A program made the position numbers and the translations under genes. The notes beneath the pieces were generated by a model. That model ran no database searches. It saw only the letters and a program-made list of their open reading frames with translations, and was not told where the DNA came from. DNA of 64,000 bases from Acidobacteriota bacterium (lineage in GTDB: Bacteria; Acidobacteriota; Terriglobia; Acidiferrales; UBA7541), in assembly GCA_003223325.1 (NCBI GenBank), contig QHYS01000057.1:1-64000 (forward strand), given 5' to 3'. Below are positions 18,172-27,717 of this stretch, piece after piece (within the stretch, counting starts at the first letter, position 1; each line of letters starts with the position of its first letter).

Positions 18172-18191
18172 CACTGCCAACCTACGCGCCT

Positions 18192-18302
18192 GTCGTTCCG
18201 AGGAACGCAGCGCGCCTTTTGCGGCGCGCGATTTTTGCGGCGACGAGGAATCTCTCCGGTTGCCTTTTCTAGAGGGGATTCTTCGCTTCGCTCAAATGAC
18301 AG
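18192..18302. repeat. Dispersed intergenic repeat, family B copy, full length
   Basis: Starts GTCGTTCCGAGGAACGCAGC, contains GACGAGGAATCTCTCC and ends TTCGCTCAAATGACAG. Inside it a GC-rich hairpin GCGCGCC-ttttgc-GGCGCGC is formed. This is the most complete family B copy in the window. Confidence 0.65.
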
Positions 18303-18365
18303 CGGGCTGTTTTTAAAGCCTGTGCCTCGTTTTGCCTTGGTCTTTTCCTGCGCTACGATCGTCTT

Positions 18366-18983
18366 ATGCCGCTGCCCGACCTGATCCCCGTTCGCTATAC
18401 CGAAGAAGAAGCCGGCTACGTCAGTTTCCGGCCAGTTGTGCGGCAGAGCTTTCGTCCCGACCAACTGCTGGATATGGTGCTCAGCGTCACAGGCAAAGAC
18501 GCGGCGCGCATAAAACAGATCCTTCGCTCCGGCACGGTCGTTTTTCATTTCTACCGTTATTGGTGGACGGGCTTCGATATTGACCAATTTGAATTGGCCG
18601 GTCTGCTCGCGCGCTTTCCCGATCCCGACCCATTGCGCCAGTTTCGCAGCGAGGAATGCACCATCGTCGCCGTAGAATCCGGCGCCACACCGCCGCGGCC
18701 CATGGTCGAAATCCAAAAGCAGGCCATCTCAGGCTCGCGACTATTCCGCCAGCGAAGCTTTTGGGACGCGCTGCTGGCCGAAACGTCGTCAGCTCCGGTG
18801 ACCTACCGCGGCTATTCCTTTGCGCATCGCGCCGATCTTTACCGGCTCGAGCTCACTGGAGAGGCCCGCGTACGCCTCGCGGCAGCCGCCGCCTCGCTTG
18901 CGCCGCGCGCCATGCGCAAGGAACTGCAAGCCATCGGCCATGCCCCACGAGTCGTCTTCATCTGCCCCCGCGCGAGCGCCTAA
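18366..18983 (+). CDS. Conserved hypothetical protein
   Basis: This 205-residue protein has no motif I recognise. It starts MPLPDLIPVRYTEEEAGYVSFRPV, has an aromatic segment VVFHFYRYWWTGFDIDQF and a C-terminal ADLYRLELTGEARVRL stretch. No signal peptide or membrane helix is seen, so it should be cytoplasmic. It ends 18 bases before the ABC ATPase on the same strand and may be cotranscribed with it. Codon use resembles its neighbours. Confidence 0.7.
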   Translation: MPLPDLIPVRYTEEEAGYVSFRPVVRQSFRPDQLLDMVLSVTGKDAARIKQILRSGTVVFHFYRYWWTGFDIDQFELAGLLARFPDPDPLRQFRSEECTIVAVESGATPPRPMVEIQKQAISGSRLFRQRSFWDALLAETSSAPVTYRGYSFAHRADLYRLELTGEARVRLAAAAASLAPRAMRKELQAIGHAPRVVFICPRASA

Positions 18984-19001
18984 CGAATCCCCAAATCGCA
19001 T

Positions 19002-19832
19002 GTGACAACCGCCGCAGTTTCGGCTAACTTCAGTGATTTCGCTATGACCTCAGATCGCGGCAGTTTCGTTGACCTGGAACACGCTTCCGTGGCTCGTGGC
19101 GAGAAAATCGTGCTGCACGATATCTCTCTGCGCATCTCGAGCGGCGAGCACATCGCCATCCTCGGCCCTAACGGTTGTGGCAAATCCACTCTGATCAAAA
19201 CGATGACTTGCGAGTGTTATCCCATCGCCCGCGAAGGGATGCGCGCCCGCATCTTTGGCCGGGAGCGCTGGGACGTCTTCGAACTGCGCAAGCGCCTCGG
19301 CGTGGTCGCCGCCGAACTTCCCAGCGAGCGAACCCTGCACACGCTTGGCCGCGATGCGGTGATCTCCGGCTTTTTCGCCAGCTCCACCATCTGGCCTGAG
19401 ATGCACGTCAGCGAAGCCATGCGTGAGCGCGCCGCCACCGTTCTCCATCAGCTCGAGGCCAGTCATCTTACCGAAAAGCCGGTGGGCGAGATGTCTGCGG
19501 GGGAAATGCGCCGCGTCCTCATCGGGCGCGCGCTCGTGCACAATCCGGAGATGCTGCTCATCGATGAACCCAGCAACGCCCTCGACCTTGCCGCACAAAG
19601 CGAGCTCCGCCAGACGTTGCGCCGCCTCGCGCAACACGGCGTGGGCATCGTCCTCATCACGCATCACCTGGCCGACATTCTTCCGGAGATTGACCGCGTG
19701 GTGATGCTGCGAGAGGGGCGAATTTTCTCCGACGGGCCGAAATCGGAGGTGCTCACCGAAGAACGGCTCCAGCAGCTTTTCGGAGTGCCGGTTACCATAG
19801 CCCGGCGCGACGGCTTTTACCACGTCTGGTAG
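19002..19832 (+). CDS. ABC transporter ATP-binding protein
   Basis: This 276-residue protein is a single ATPase domain of the ModF/YlmA-like type. Walker A GPNGCGKSTLIKTM, signature EMSAGEMRRVLIGRAL and Walker B EMLLIDEPSNALDLAA are intact, with the switch His in VLITHHLADI. No permease gene is next to it, so its substrate or partner is unknown; it might act on a permease encoded elsewhere or in a non-transport role. The start is uncertain: GTG at 19002, or ATG at 19044 after which the homology begins. The upstream neighbour is an unknown soluble protein. Confidence 0.85.
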   Translation: MTTAAVSANFSDFAMTSDRGSFVDLEHASVARGEKIVLHDISLRISSGEHIAILGPNGCGKSTLIKTMTCECYPIAREGMRARIFGRERWDVFELRKRLGVVAAELPSERTLHTLGRDAVISGFFASSTIWPEMHVSEAMRERAATVLHQLEASHLTEKPVGEMSAGEMRRVLIGRALVHNPEMLLIDEPSNALDLAAQSELRQTLRRLAQHGVGIVLITHHLADILPEIDRVVMLREGRIFSDGPKSEVLTEERLQQLFGVPVTIARRDGFYHVW

Positions 19833-19857
19833 CAACACAGAGCCTGAAGCAAACGAT

Positions 19858-19953
19858 GTCATTGTGAAGCGAAGCAAACAATCTCTATGCTGAAACCAGT
19901 CAAAAAGAGAGATTCTTCGTCATCCGCCCCGGGCGGACTCCTCCGAATGACAG
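19858..19953. repeat. Dispersed intergenic repeat, family B copy (diverged)
   Basis: Begins GTCATTGTGAAGCGAAGCAAAC and ends CTCCTCCGAATGACAG, with inner AGAGAGATTCTTCGTC; CCGCCC-cg-GGGCGG forms a short hairpin. The remainder of the 350-base gap before the OPT gene (to 20184) shows nothing recognisable. Confidence 0.55.
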
Positions 19954-20184
19954 GAGTGCCTGTAGGTCGCGGCTTCCGCCCCGACGTTGAGCCTGGAGAA
20001 TGAAACCGGAGCGAAGCGGTGTCGATGGTGCGTCCTCTCCATCACACCGTCGGTCTTGCCACCGCGCGGAACTCTTCGCGCCAATTCGCTACTCAGCACA
20101 CTCGTTTTAGGCCATAATGCGCGGCGCGGCGGCCGCAGCGCTGCGCTGGGTCGAAGCCGCCATTGGCTGCCCCTGAGGTGACGC

Positions 20185-22344
20185 TTGGCGACGAAAATCT
20201 GGAGCTCCACGGCACCTCCTGAAGACTTTCAGCCGTACATCGATTCGGAGCGAGGCGTTCCCGAATTCACCCTGCGCGCCATCCTGGCCGGCATTGTCGC
20301 CGGCCTTTTTTTCGGCGCCGTCACGGTGTACGTGGGCCTGCGCGCTGGCCTGACGGTTTCCGCTTCGATCCCCATTGCGGTGCTCTCCATCAGCATCCTG
20401 CGCGCCTTTGGCAAAGTCACGATCCTCGAGAACAACATCGTCCAAACGACCGGCTCGGCCGGTGAATCGATTGCCGGCGGCGTGATTTTCACGCTCCCGG
20501 CGCTGATTTTCCTGGGCTTTCCGCTGGAATACTGGGGCGTCTTTTTCCTAGCGCTGATTGGCGGATGGCTCGGTGTGCTCTTCATGATTCCGTTGCGGCG
20601 GCAGCTCATCGTCAAAGAACACGGCAACCTTCTCTATCCAGAGGGCACTGCCTGTGCCGACGTGCTCGTGGCGGGCGACCGCGGCGGTTCGTTCGCCGGC
20701 CGCGTCTTCTGGGGATTAGGCCTCGGCGGCCTGTACTCCGTGCTGATGAACACGATCGGAGCATGGCGCGATACGCCCATGTACAACCCCAAGTGGCTCC
20801 CCGGAGCGTCTTTTCGCGCGAATATCACTCCCGAATATCTCGGGGTGGGCTATATCATCGGCCCGCGCATCGCCGGCATTCTCTTTTCGGGCGGCGTTTT
20901 TTCATGGCTGGTACTGATGCCGGCCATTCGTTTTTTCGGCTCGCTGGCGCCCAATCAAGCGCTCTATCCGAGCACGGTCCCTATTCCGCAGATGACCTCC
21001 GATCAACTCTGGTCGAGCTACATCCGTCCGATGGGCGCAGGCGCCGTGGCCGCCGCGGGAGTGATCACGCTGGCGAAAACGATGCCCACCATCTGGGCGG
21101 CGCTCACGACGGGCCTAAAGGAAATCAAGGCCGGCCGCCAAGGCCGCGCGCGCGTGGCCAATCGCATCGAACACGATTTGCCCATGAAGTTCGTCGCTCT
21201 TAGTGCTGCGGCGGTGGCGGCCATGATTTGGGTCCTGCTTACCTTTCGTCCCATTCCCGGCGCGCAAACCGGGCTCTTCGCCAACTTCCTCGCCGCCATT
21301 TTTGTGATTGTCTTTGGCTTCTTGTTCACCACAGTCTCTTCGCGCATCACGGGGCTCATCGGCACTTCCTCGAATCCGATCAGCGGCATGGCCATCGCCA
21401 CGCTAATGGCCACGTGCGCGATCTTCCTGCTGGCCGGCTGGACCGGCGGCAGTTATTCCGCTCTGGCCCTCACCATTGGCGGCGTGGTCTGCGTTGCCGC
21501 CGCGAACGCTGGCGGCACTTCGCAGGATTTGAAGACTGGCTTTCTCGTGGGTGCGACTCCCTCGAGGCAGCAAATCGCGCTGATCATCGGCGCCATGGCT
21601 TCGGTATTTGTGATCGGCGGAACGCTGAAGCTGATGAACCTCGGCTTGGCGGAATACAAGCCGGTGCAAATTGATTTAAACATCGCGCAGCTGCCCACCG
21701 GTGTGCAGGTGGAAAACCCGGATTACGTCTACCAGGGCAAGACCTATACGCTCATCAACGCGCTCGGTTCGGGCGTCGTACCCGACGGCAAATACCTCTA
21801 CGATCCCGATACCCAGCGCGTCGAGATTCAGTGGGTGCAGGGCATCGGCAGCGACAAAGCCGCCGCGCCTCAGGCCCGGCTGATGGCCACAGTCATCAAC
21901 GGCATACTCAACCGCCAACTTCCCTGGCGGCTCGTGCTGCTGGGAGTCTTTCTCGTTTTCACTGTGGAATTGCTCGGCATTCGCTCCTTGCCCTTTGCCA
22001 CCGGCGCATATCTTTCCATCGCCACAACCATGGCCATTTTCGCCGGTGGCGTGGTGCGCTGGCTGGTGGAACGCAGCCGCGGACCCGCCGCCGGAAATGA
22101 AGTCGGTCCCGGCCCGCTTTACGCCAGTGGCTTGATCGCTGGCGGCGGCGTCTTTGGCCTGCTCGGCATTGTCGTTACGCTGCTCGAGGACCAGGAGTTC
22201 CGCTACCACATTTTCCGCTCCGGCCTCTTCCAGTTTGGTCCGAAGATTATGGGCGGCTTGGCCGATCGCCACCTCTTCGCGGTTTTCATGTTCGTCCTGC
22301 TCGCCGCGTCTCAGTTCTACTTCGGCCGCAAGAAGATGGAGTAG
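20185..22344 (+). CDS. Oligopeptide transporter, OPT family
   Basis: This 719-residue inner-membrane protein has about 15 hydrophobic helices and the OPT-family motif [21 protein letters not shown] near residue 150. Family members carry small peptides or metal chelates with protons. Other landmarks are the N-terminal [31 protein letters not shown] and the central [15 protein letters not shown]. It starts at TTG 20185 with GAGGTGA just ahead. A hydrophilic loop at residues ~495-565 ([20 protein letters not shown]) lies between helices. It stands alone. Confidence 0.92.
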   Translation: MATKIWSSTAPPEDFQPYIDSERGVPEFTLRAILAGIVAGLFFGAVTVYVGLRAGLTVSASIPIAVLSISILRAFGKVTILENNIVQTTGSAGESIAGGVIFTLPALIFLGFPLEYWGVFFLALIGGWLGVLFMIPLRRQLIVKEHGNLLYPEGTACADVLVAGDRGGSFAGRVFWGLGLGGLYSVLMNTIGAWRDTPMYNPKWLPGASFRANITPEYLGVGYIIGPRIAGILFSGGVFSWLVLMPAIRFFGSLAPNQALYPSTVPIPQMTSDQLWSSYIRPMGAGAVAAAGVITLAKTMPTIWAALTTGLKEIKAGRQGRARVANRIEHDLPMKFVALSAAAVAAMIWVLLTFRPIPGAQTGLFANFLAAIFVIVFGFLFTTVSSRITGLIGTSSNPISGMAIATLMATCAIFLLAGWTGGSYSALALTIGGVVCVAAANAGGTSQDLKTGFLVGATPSRQQIALIIGAMASVFVIGGTLKLMNLGLAEYKPVQIDLNIAQLPTGVQVENPDYVYQGKTYTLINALGSGVVPDGKYLYDPDTQRVEIQWVQGIGSDKAAAPQARLMATVINGILNRQLPWRLVLLGVFLVFTVELLGIRSLPFATGAYLSIATTMAIFAGGVVRWLVERSRGPAAGNEVGPGPLYASGLIAGGGVFGLLGIVVTLLEDQEFRYHIFRSGLFQFGPKIMGGLADRHLFAVFMFVLLAASQFYFGRKKME

Positions 22345-22548
22345 ATTTTGTGCCCTCGGCTGACTGCTGGGCATAGCAAGCCGGTGGTCGGGACGCTTGA
22401 CCCTGAGGGCTTCTGCCTCGATTCGCTGAACTTCTCAGGAAGATTTGCACCCCAAATCGTTTTGTCTGAGGGACCTCCTGTATTGAGCCCGAAGGCCCGT
22501 GCGTGCACAATGCATCCCATCGATCATGCGATTGGGAGAAGGACTGGT

Positions 22549-22731
22549 ATGGCTCGAGAACCACAAGGCGAGACCGAGTTCAGAGCACACCACGTTGGAC
22601 TTGAGCGCCTCAGAGAACACTTAGAACGCGTGCTGCTGAGCTCTGAGGTGCAATACGGTGTCCGCTTCGACGAGGATAGCGCAAGCGGCGAATTTGCCTA
22701 TTCCTGGGCCGCCATCTGGTCGGAAAACTGA
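22549..22731 (+). CDS. Possible small protein, 60 residues
   Basis: A short acidic ORF beginning MAREPQGETEFRAHHVGLERL and ending SGEFAYSWAAIWSEN. It has a good GGGAGAAGG ribosome site six to seven bases ahead, which is the main support; I do not recognise the sequence. The longer track ORF upstream of this start looks non-coding. The rest of the 600-base gap from 22345 to 22949 holds nothing else I can name. Confidence 0.4.
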   Translation: MAREPQGETEFRAHHVGLERLREHLERVLLSSEVQYGVRFDEDSASGEFAYSWAAIWSEN

Positions 22732-22949
22732 GACCGCTTTATCTCCATCCATCCCCCTTCCCGCAAATCTAGTTCCCCGGCGAGATGGAGTAGCTGTTTA
22801 GCCGCCCTTCCAGCTGGTACGATTTCGGCGGCCACTCATAGCAATATCTCTGAAAACTGACATCTGACTTTTGGCGCGTGGAATAACCTTTTACCGTTGC
22901 GCTCCTTGGCGGAAAGGCGTAGTTTCCGAAATATCGATAGAGGTGTGCT

Positions 22950-23360
22950 GTGGAAAAGAAATTCCTTCTGGTTTCAGCGGTCGCGGCTGGGCTGCTCTCT
23001 GCCACCGCGGCGTTTGCGCATCACGGGACCGCGGGATATGACATGGCGAAGGTTGTCACCCTCACGGGTGCCGTGACCAAGGTCGATTGGACTAATCCGC
23101 ACATTGTCATCTACATGGACGCGAAGGATGCTGGCGGAAACCTCCAGCATTGGTCTCTCGAACTCTCCGCTCCGCTTCTCATGCAGCGTTTCGGCTGGAC
23201 GAAGAATTCCGTCAAGGCTGGAGACCAACTGGTCGCCGAAACCCATCCCGCAAAGAACGGCGCCCCGGTCGGAACCAGCGGGACCGCAACTTTTATCCTG
23301 AAGTTCGTGGTGAACGGCACACCGCTGCCCGTAGTCGGAGGCGCGCCGCTTCGCGAGTGA
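22950..23360 (+). CDS. DUF6152 family secreted protein (locus 1)
   Basis: This 136-residue protein has a signal peptide (KFLLVSAVAAGLLSATAAFA) and a likely cleavage directly before His24-His25-Gly. The core reads VVTLTGAVTKVDWTNPHIVIYMD, as in DUF6152 proteins, whose function is not known. The mature protein should sit in the periplasm with His-His at its N-terminus; a third conserved His lies in NPHI (residue 51). It is followed 54 bases later by the partner secreted protein, the same order as at 56567-55422. Start is GTG at 22950. Confidence 0.85.
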   Translation: MEKKFLLVSAVAAGLLSATAAFAHHGTAGYDMAKVVTLTGAVTKVDWTNPHIVIYMDAKDAGGNLQHWSLELSAPLLMQRFGWTKNSVKAGDQLVAETHPAKNGAPVGTSGTATFILKFVVNGTPLPVVGGAPLRE

Positions 23361-23414
23361 AGCCCGCAGCGGCTTCGCGCTGGAGCCTTGCGTCAGATGA
23401 TGAGGAGTCACACG

Positions 23415-24221
23415 ATGCGGAATTGCCGGATCAGCTTGCCTAAGAGCTTGGCCGTCTTCGTGGGCTTACTGTGCTGCACCCCGGTCCTGCTTGCACAAAC
23501 CGAGGCCCCACAAAAGCCGGCGAATTCACCCGCCGCCCCGGCTTCTTCTCGGGCGCCAGACCTCTCTGGGAATTGGGCCATAAAGCCGGGCGGGACGAGT
23601 TGGGATCCGTCCGACCCCAATGGCAGCAAGCCCGAGCAGCTCCCGATGACGCCGTGGGGACTCGAACGGCTAAGGGCCGCCAAGCCTCCCTTCGGAGCCC
23701 ACCAGTCCTTCGAGCCCAATGATCCCCACCAAAGGTATTGCGATCCCCCCGGCACGCTGCGTATGTACTCTTACCCCTGGCAATTCACCATCGTGCAAAC
23801 TCCCGCTCAGGTTTACCTGCTCTTTGAATACCTTCATACCTGGCGTGTGGTTACCATGGATCGGCCGCATCCCAAAGATTTGGACTCCAGCTGGCTCGGC
23901 GATTCGGTGGGCCGCTACGAGGGCGATGCGCTCGTCATTGACACCATCGGCTACAACGACAAGACCTGGCTCGACATGGTGGGACATCCGCACAGCGATC
24001 AATTGCACACCACCGAGCGCCTGCGCCGCCTGAATCACGATACCTTGGAGCTGGAGCTCACCATCGGAGACCCCAAGGCCTATAGCCGGTCCTTCACTTC
24101 AAAGAAAATCTTCAAGCTGAGCTCTTTTCCCATGGGCGAGACGATGTGCTCCCTCTCCGAGGATCAGTCGTTTCAGCGGAACATTATGGATCGCACGGTT
24201 TCCTCGCCCCCCGCGAAATAG
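23415..24221 (+). CDS. Secreted hypothetical protein of the DUF6152-partner family (locus 1)
   Basis: This 268-residue exported protein has a signal peptide (residues ~8-24) and a low-complexity Ala/Pro linker before PDLSGNW. Its C-terminal half shares a strong motif with the protein at 55422: GDSVGRYEGDALVIDTIG, then NDKTWLDMVGHPHSDQLHTTERL. The family is common in environmental proteobacteria and acidobacteria to my memory but I know no assigned function. Conserved His, Asp and Trp residues would suit ligand binding. The start at 23415 has GGAG seven bases ahead; the longer track start has no signal-peptide support. Confidence 0.75.
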   Translation: MRNCRISLPKSLAVFVGLLCCTPVLLAQTEAPQKPANSPAAPASSRAPDLSGNWAIKPGGTSWDPSDPNGSKPEQLPMTPWGLERLRAAKPPFGAHQSFEPNDPHQRYCDPPGTLRMYSYPWQFTIVQTPAQVYLLFEYLHTWRVVTMDRPHPKDLDSSWLGDSVGRYEGDALVIDTIGYNDKTWLDMVGHPHSDQLHTTERLRRLNHDTLELELTIGDPKAYSRSFTSKKIFKLSSFPMGETMCSLSEDQSFQRNIMDRTVSSPPAK

Positions 24222-24303
24222 TCCTGCATGTTGCGATTTGTTCGGTCCGCAAAAGGGAGATCGCCTTTTCTCCGCGGTGTCATTCTTTCTACAGGGATAA
24301 TCC

Positions 24304-24942
24304 ATGACTCAGGAAACTTGGAGCGCTGTCGATCGCTATATCACCGACCTCTTTGTGCCGCCTGACGCTGCGCTGAATGCGGCACTCCGGGCCAGCGAGG
24401 CGGCGGGCTTGCCGGCAATCAGCGTATCGCCGCCGCAAGGCAAATTCTTGCACTGGCTCGCGAGGGCCTTAGGAGCCCGCGCAGCCCTGGAGTTGGGCAC
24501 GCTGGGGGGTTACAGCACAATCTGGCTGGCCTGGGCGCTACCCGCTGGTGGCCGCTTGATTACGTTAGAGGCTGACACAAAACACGCAGAAATTGCCCGG
24601 GCCAATATCGCGCGGGCCGGTCTTACCAGTATTGTGGAGTTGCGCCTCGGACGAGCCTTGGATACCTTGCCGAAACTCGCCGCCGAGGGCCGCGGCCCCT
24701 TCGACCTGATCTTTATCGATGCGGATAAACCGAACTATGCGGATTACTTTACCTGGGCGCTCAAGCTCTCCCGCCGCGGCACCGTGATCATCGGCGATAA
24801 CGTTATACGCCAGGGGGCCGTGATCGACACCGCCGGCGATGACCCGAGACTCCTCGGGGTGCGCCGCTTCAACGAATTAGTCGCCGCAGAGCGGCGCGTC
24901 AGCGCGACAGCAATCCAGACCGTCGGTGCTATAGGGATATGA
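24304..24942 (+). CDS. Class I SAM-dependent O-methyltransferase, frameshifted at the 3' end
   Basis: This 212-residue protein is of the catechol/caffeoyl-CoA O-methyltransferase family (family 3). The SAM site ALELGTLGGYSTIWLAWAL, the metal/catalytic FDLIFIDADKPNYADYF and IIGDNVIRQGAV are intact. The family normally ends in a short strand like GYDGFALALV. Here an extra base near 24935 ends the frame at 24942, while the alternative frame continues YDGFTIAVVTD to a TAG at 24971-24973. The enzyme loses about ten residues of its last strand, which may or may not abolish activity. Confidence 0.88.
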   Translation: MTQETWSAVDRYITDLFVPPDAALNAALRASEAAGLPAISVSPPQGKFLHWLARALGARAALELGTLGGYSTIWLAWALPAGGRLITLEADTKHAEIARANIARAGLTSIVELRLGRALDTLPKLAAEGRGPFDLIFIDADKPNYADYFTWALKLSRRGTVIIGDNVIRQGAVIDTAGDDPRLLGVRRFNELVAAERRVSATAIQTVGAIGI

Positions 24943-25019
24943 TGGCTTTACGATTGCCGTGGTCACCGACTAGCTCTGCGAAGCGCCCGGCGATGATAAC
25001 CGGTTCCAATACCTCGAAT

Positions 25020-25790
25020 TTAGTTGCCGCTGAGCTGCGTGGAGCTCGTTCCCACCATTCGGAAATGGGCGCGCCGATTTTGCTGCCAGCAGCTTTCACT
25101 CTCTTGGGTACAGAAGGGGCGTTCTTTGCCGTAGCTCACTGTCTGAATCCGATCAACTGCCACTCCTTGCGACACCAGAAAATCCTTAGCGGCGTCAGAA
25201 CGGCGATCCCCTAACGCTACGTTGTATTCGGTCGAGCCGCGTTCGTCGCAGTGCCCCTCGATCATGATGGCAACCTGCGGATAAGAACGCAGGAATTCAA
25301 CCGTTTTGGAGAGCGCGGAGCGAGCATCGTCCCGAATGCTGGCTTTGTCGTAATCGAAGAATGCATCTCGCACTTCTTTGGTGAACATCTCTTCCACCGA
25401 AGGCTGCGGCGCGGCTGCAGCCGCCGGAGTAGGAACGGAGACCGTCACGCGCGCGCTTGCGCTCGCAGAACCGCCAGGACCCGTCGCGGTCGCGGTATAA
25501 GTGGTGGATTGCGCCGGCGTAACGCTGGCCGTGCCTTCCGCCGCGACGCTGCCCACCTCCGGCGTCACGCGCACCGAGGTCGCATTGGTCGCGGTCCAGC
25601 GCAAGGTAACCGACTGACCGCCGGAAATATTGCTGCGCGAGGCCTGCAGGCTCACGGTAGGCTGAGCGGGCGGCGGAGTAACCGCGGGCGCGCGTGGGGC
25701 TTGGTTGGCCACTCGATGACTGCACCCTGCGCTTACGACAAGAAAACCAAGCAGGCCCCACAGCCTTGTGTTGCCAAAGCGAATTCTCAT
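25020..25790 (-). CDS. OmpA/Pal family lipoprotein with an Ig-like insert
   Basis: This 256-residue outer-membrane lipoprotein has a lipobox (LVVSAGC, Cys at residue ~23). A beta-sandwich-like segment follows (TVSLQASRSNISGGQSVTLRWTATNATSV..., residues ~45-118), then the OmpA-like peptidoglycan-binding domain: FFDYDKASIRDDARSAL, IEGHCDERGSTEYNVALGDRRS and VSYGKERP. The latter are the Pal signatures. It is not next to tolB or other tol genes here, so it may be an accessory Pal paralogue. Confidence 0.88.
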   Translation of the reverse strand: MRIRFGNTRLWGLLGFLVVSAGCSHRVANQAPRAPAVTPPPAQPTVSLQASRSNISGGQSVTLRWTATNATSVRVTPEVGSVAAEGTASVTPAQSTTYTATATGPGGSASASARVTVSVPTPAAAAAPQPSVEEMFTKEVRDAFFDYDKASIRDDARSALSKTVEFLRSYPQVAIMIEGHCDERGSTEYNVALGDRRSDAAKDFLVSQGVAVDRIQTVSYGKERPFCTQESESCWQQNRRAHFRMVGTSSTQLSGN

Positions 25791-25986
25791 TCGATCCTCC
25801 TCAATCTGGGCGTAGAGAGAAGCTCCTCCGGTAGTCAGCTTAGATATATCGTAATACGATACTACTGCGATCCTGGTATGAAAAGCAAGCGCAGACAGTT
25901 AACCCCGTTTGCGGTACGAACCGGGGCCGCCGTTTGGACAGCAGTTGAGGGAGAGCTAGTCGAGAAAAGCCGTTAGAATTATCCGA

Positions 25987-27717
25987 TCATTTCTCGTCGG
26001 GCAAGGCGAAAACGAAAAGCGTGGAGGTTTCCTGCCCAATGTGATTCTTCGCTTCCGGCCAATACAGCGGGGCACGAGCCTCGATCAGCGAACCGCCGCC
26101 GGAATCAATGGCTACATATTGTCGCCCGTTTACCGCATAACTGATCGCCGGAGACGCAATGCGGCTGCCGGTATTGAAGGACCAGAGTTTCTGCCCGGTC
26201 CGGTCGTCAAGGGCGAATGCATATCCTTCGATGTCGCCGCCAAAAATCAACTCACCTGCCGTGGCCAGCAGCGACGAGGCGTTGAAGTATTTCGTCGGGA
26301 AGGTCCATTGCTTCTTCCCTGTCAAAGGGTCGATAGCGGTGATATGCGGGACTGCATTGGGGTTCAGCTGTTCCTCTCTGAGCCCGCCCCAGAAGCTCTG
26401 GCCCTCTTTTACGGCATCCTGTCTTTGAGGCGTGAGCTGCGAACAGACCTCCAAAGCAGTCGTGTACCACAAACCCGTACTTGGGCTATACGCCGAATGG
26501 TTCCGATTACGGCCGCCCTGTGTTCCGGGACAGAACAAATAATCTTTGCCCGCTTCCGGCGCGACCGGCTCCAGAGGCTTTCCGTCCTTATCCAAACCTT
26601 TGGCCCACGTCACCGTATCGACGTAAGGAAATCCCTGAACAAACTTGCCCGTTTCGCGGTCGAGAACGTAAGCAAATCCGTTCTTACTCGAATGAATCAC
26701 GAGCTTGCGCATCTGCCCGTTTCGTTCAACGTCAATCAGCACAGGCTCAGGATTCGAGTCGTAGTCGTACACATCGTGCGGAGTTTCTTGGAAATACCAC
26801 CGCAGCTTTCCCGTGTCTGCATCGAGCGCCACCAGCGAATCGGTGTAAAGATTTGCACCCAGACGGTCGCCGCCATAAAGGTCGGACGAAGGATTACCCA
26901 CACCCCAGAAAATCAAGTTGAGCTCAGGATCATAGGAGCCGGTAAACCAACTTGATCCCCCGCCCAGCTTCCAGGAATCTCCCGTCCAGGTCTCGGAACC
27001 AGGCTGACTGGGCTCCGGAATCGTGTAAAAGCGCCAGGCAAGTTGTCCCGTTTTGGCGTCGAAAGCGCTGATATAGCCGCGATGAGCGCTCTCGCCACCA
27101 GTCACGCCGGTAATGACTTTGTCCTTCACGAGGAGTGGAGCTGAGCTGATCCCGCATCCGCACTTTAGGGAATTTTCGATTTCGATATTCCAAACCTCCT
27201 TCCCCGTATTCGCATCGAGAGCCACGAGGTGGTTCTCTCTTGTACCCATAAAAAGCATGCCGAAGCCAATCGCCAAGCCTCGAGCACGCCCGTTACCCGC
27301 GCGAGCGTCTTTGGCCGCCTTATACGCATAATTCCAAAGCAGCTTTCCTGAGACGGCATCCAAGGCGAACACACTGTTTTCTTGGTTCACGAGGTAGAGC
27401 TTGCCGTCGGCAATAATTGGCGCGGATTCGAGGCCTCCACGACCGCCGGTGGGAAAAGTCCATGCCGGCGCCAGCCGGTGAACATTCTCGCGCGTGATCT
27501 GATTCAACTGGCTATAGCTCCAGGCCCTGTAATTTCCGTAGAACGTGAGCCAATTCTGCGGCTCTTTCGCAGCATGGACGATACGCTCCGGCGTGACTTC
27601 CTGCCCTGCGGCCCGCGTCGCTCCCAGCAAACAAAGCCCGAAGAGAAACAAACCGATGCCAGCCTCCAATCGGTGCCGATGAAGCCCAAGACTCTCCGCC
27701 CGCTCCTGGTTCGACAC
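25987..27717 (-). CDS. PQQ-dependent dehydrogenase (quinoprotein)
   Basis: This ~576-residue periplasmic protein is an eight-bladed PQQ enzyme of the alcohol dehydrogenase type. Repeated W-motifs such as ALDAVSGKLLWNY and ALDANTGKEVWNI mark the blades. SYDPELNLIFWGVGNPSSD and WYFQETPHDVYDYDSNPEPVL are the calcium/PQQ-site motifs. Instead of two adjacent cysteines it has Cys-Gly-Cys (KCGCG). A signal segment (GIGLFLFGLCLLGATRAAGQ) follows the GTG start at 27717, chosen because AGGAGGA stands just ahead. It lacks a C-terminal haem domain, so it is a type I-like enzyme needing a separate cytochrome. Confidence 0.9.
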   Translation of the reverse strand: MSNQERAESLGLHRHRLEAGIGLFLFGLCLLGATRAAGQEVTPERIVHAAKEPQNWLTFYGNYRAWSYSQLNQITRENVHRLAPAWTFPTGGRGGLESAPIIADGKLYLVNQENSVFALDAVSGKLLWNYAYKAAKDARAGNGRARGLAIGFGMLFMGTRENHLVALDANTGKEVWNIEIENSLKCGCGISSAPLLVKDKVITGVTGGESAHRGYISAFDAKTGQLAWRFYTIPEPSQPGSETWTGDSWKLGGGSSWFTGSYDPELNLIFWGVGNPSSDLYGGDRLGANLYTDSLVALDADTGKLRWYFQETPHDVYDYDSNPEPVLIDVERNGQMRKLVIHSSKNGFAYVLDRETGKFVQGFPYVDTVTWAKGLDKDGKPLEPVAPEAGKDYLFCPGTQGGRNRNHSAYSPSTGLWYTTALEVCSQLTPQRQDAVKEGQSFWGGLREEQLNPNAVPHITAIDPLTGKKQWTFPTKYFNASSLLATAGELIFGGDIEGYAFALDDRTGQKLWSFNTGSRIASPAISYAVNGRQYVAIDSGGGSLIEARAPLYWPEAKNHIGQETSTLFVFALPDEK

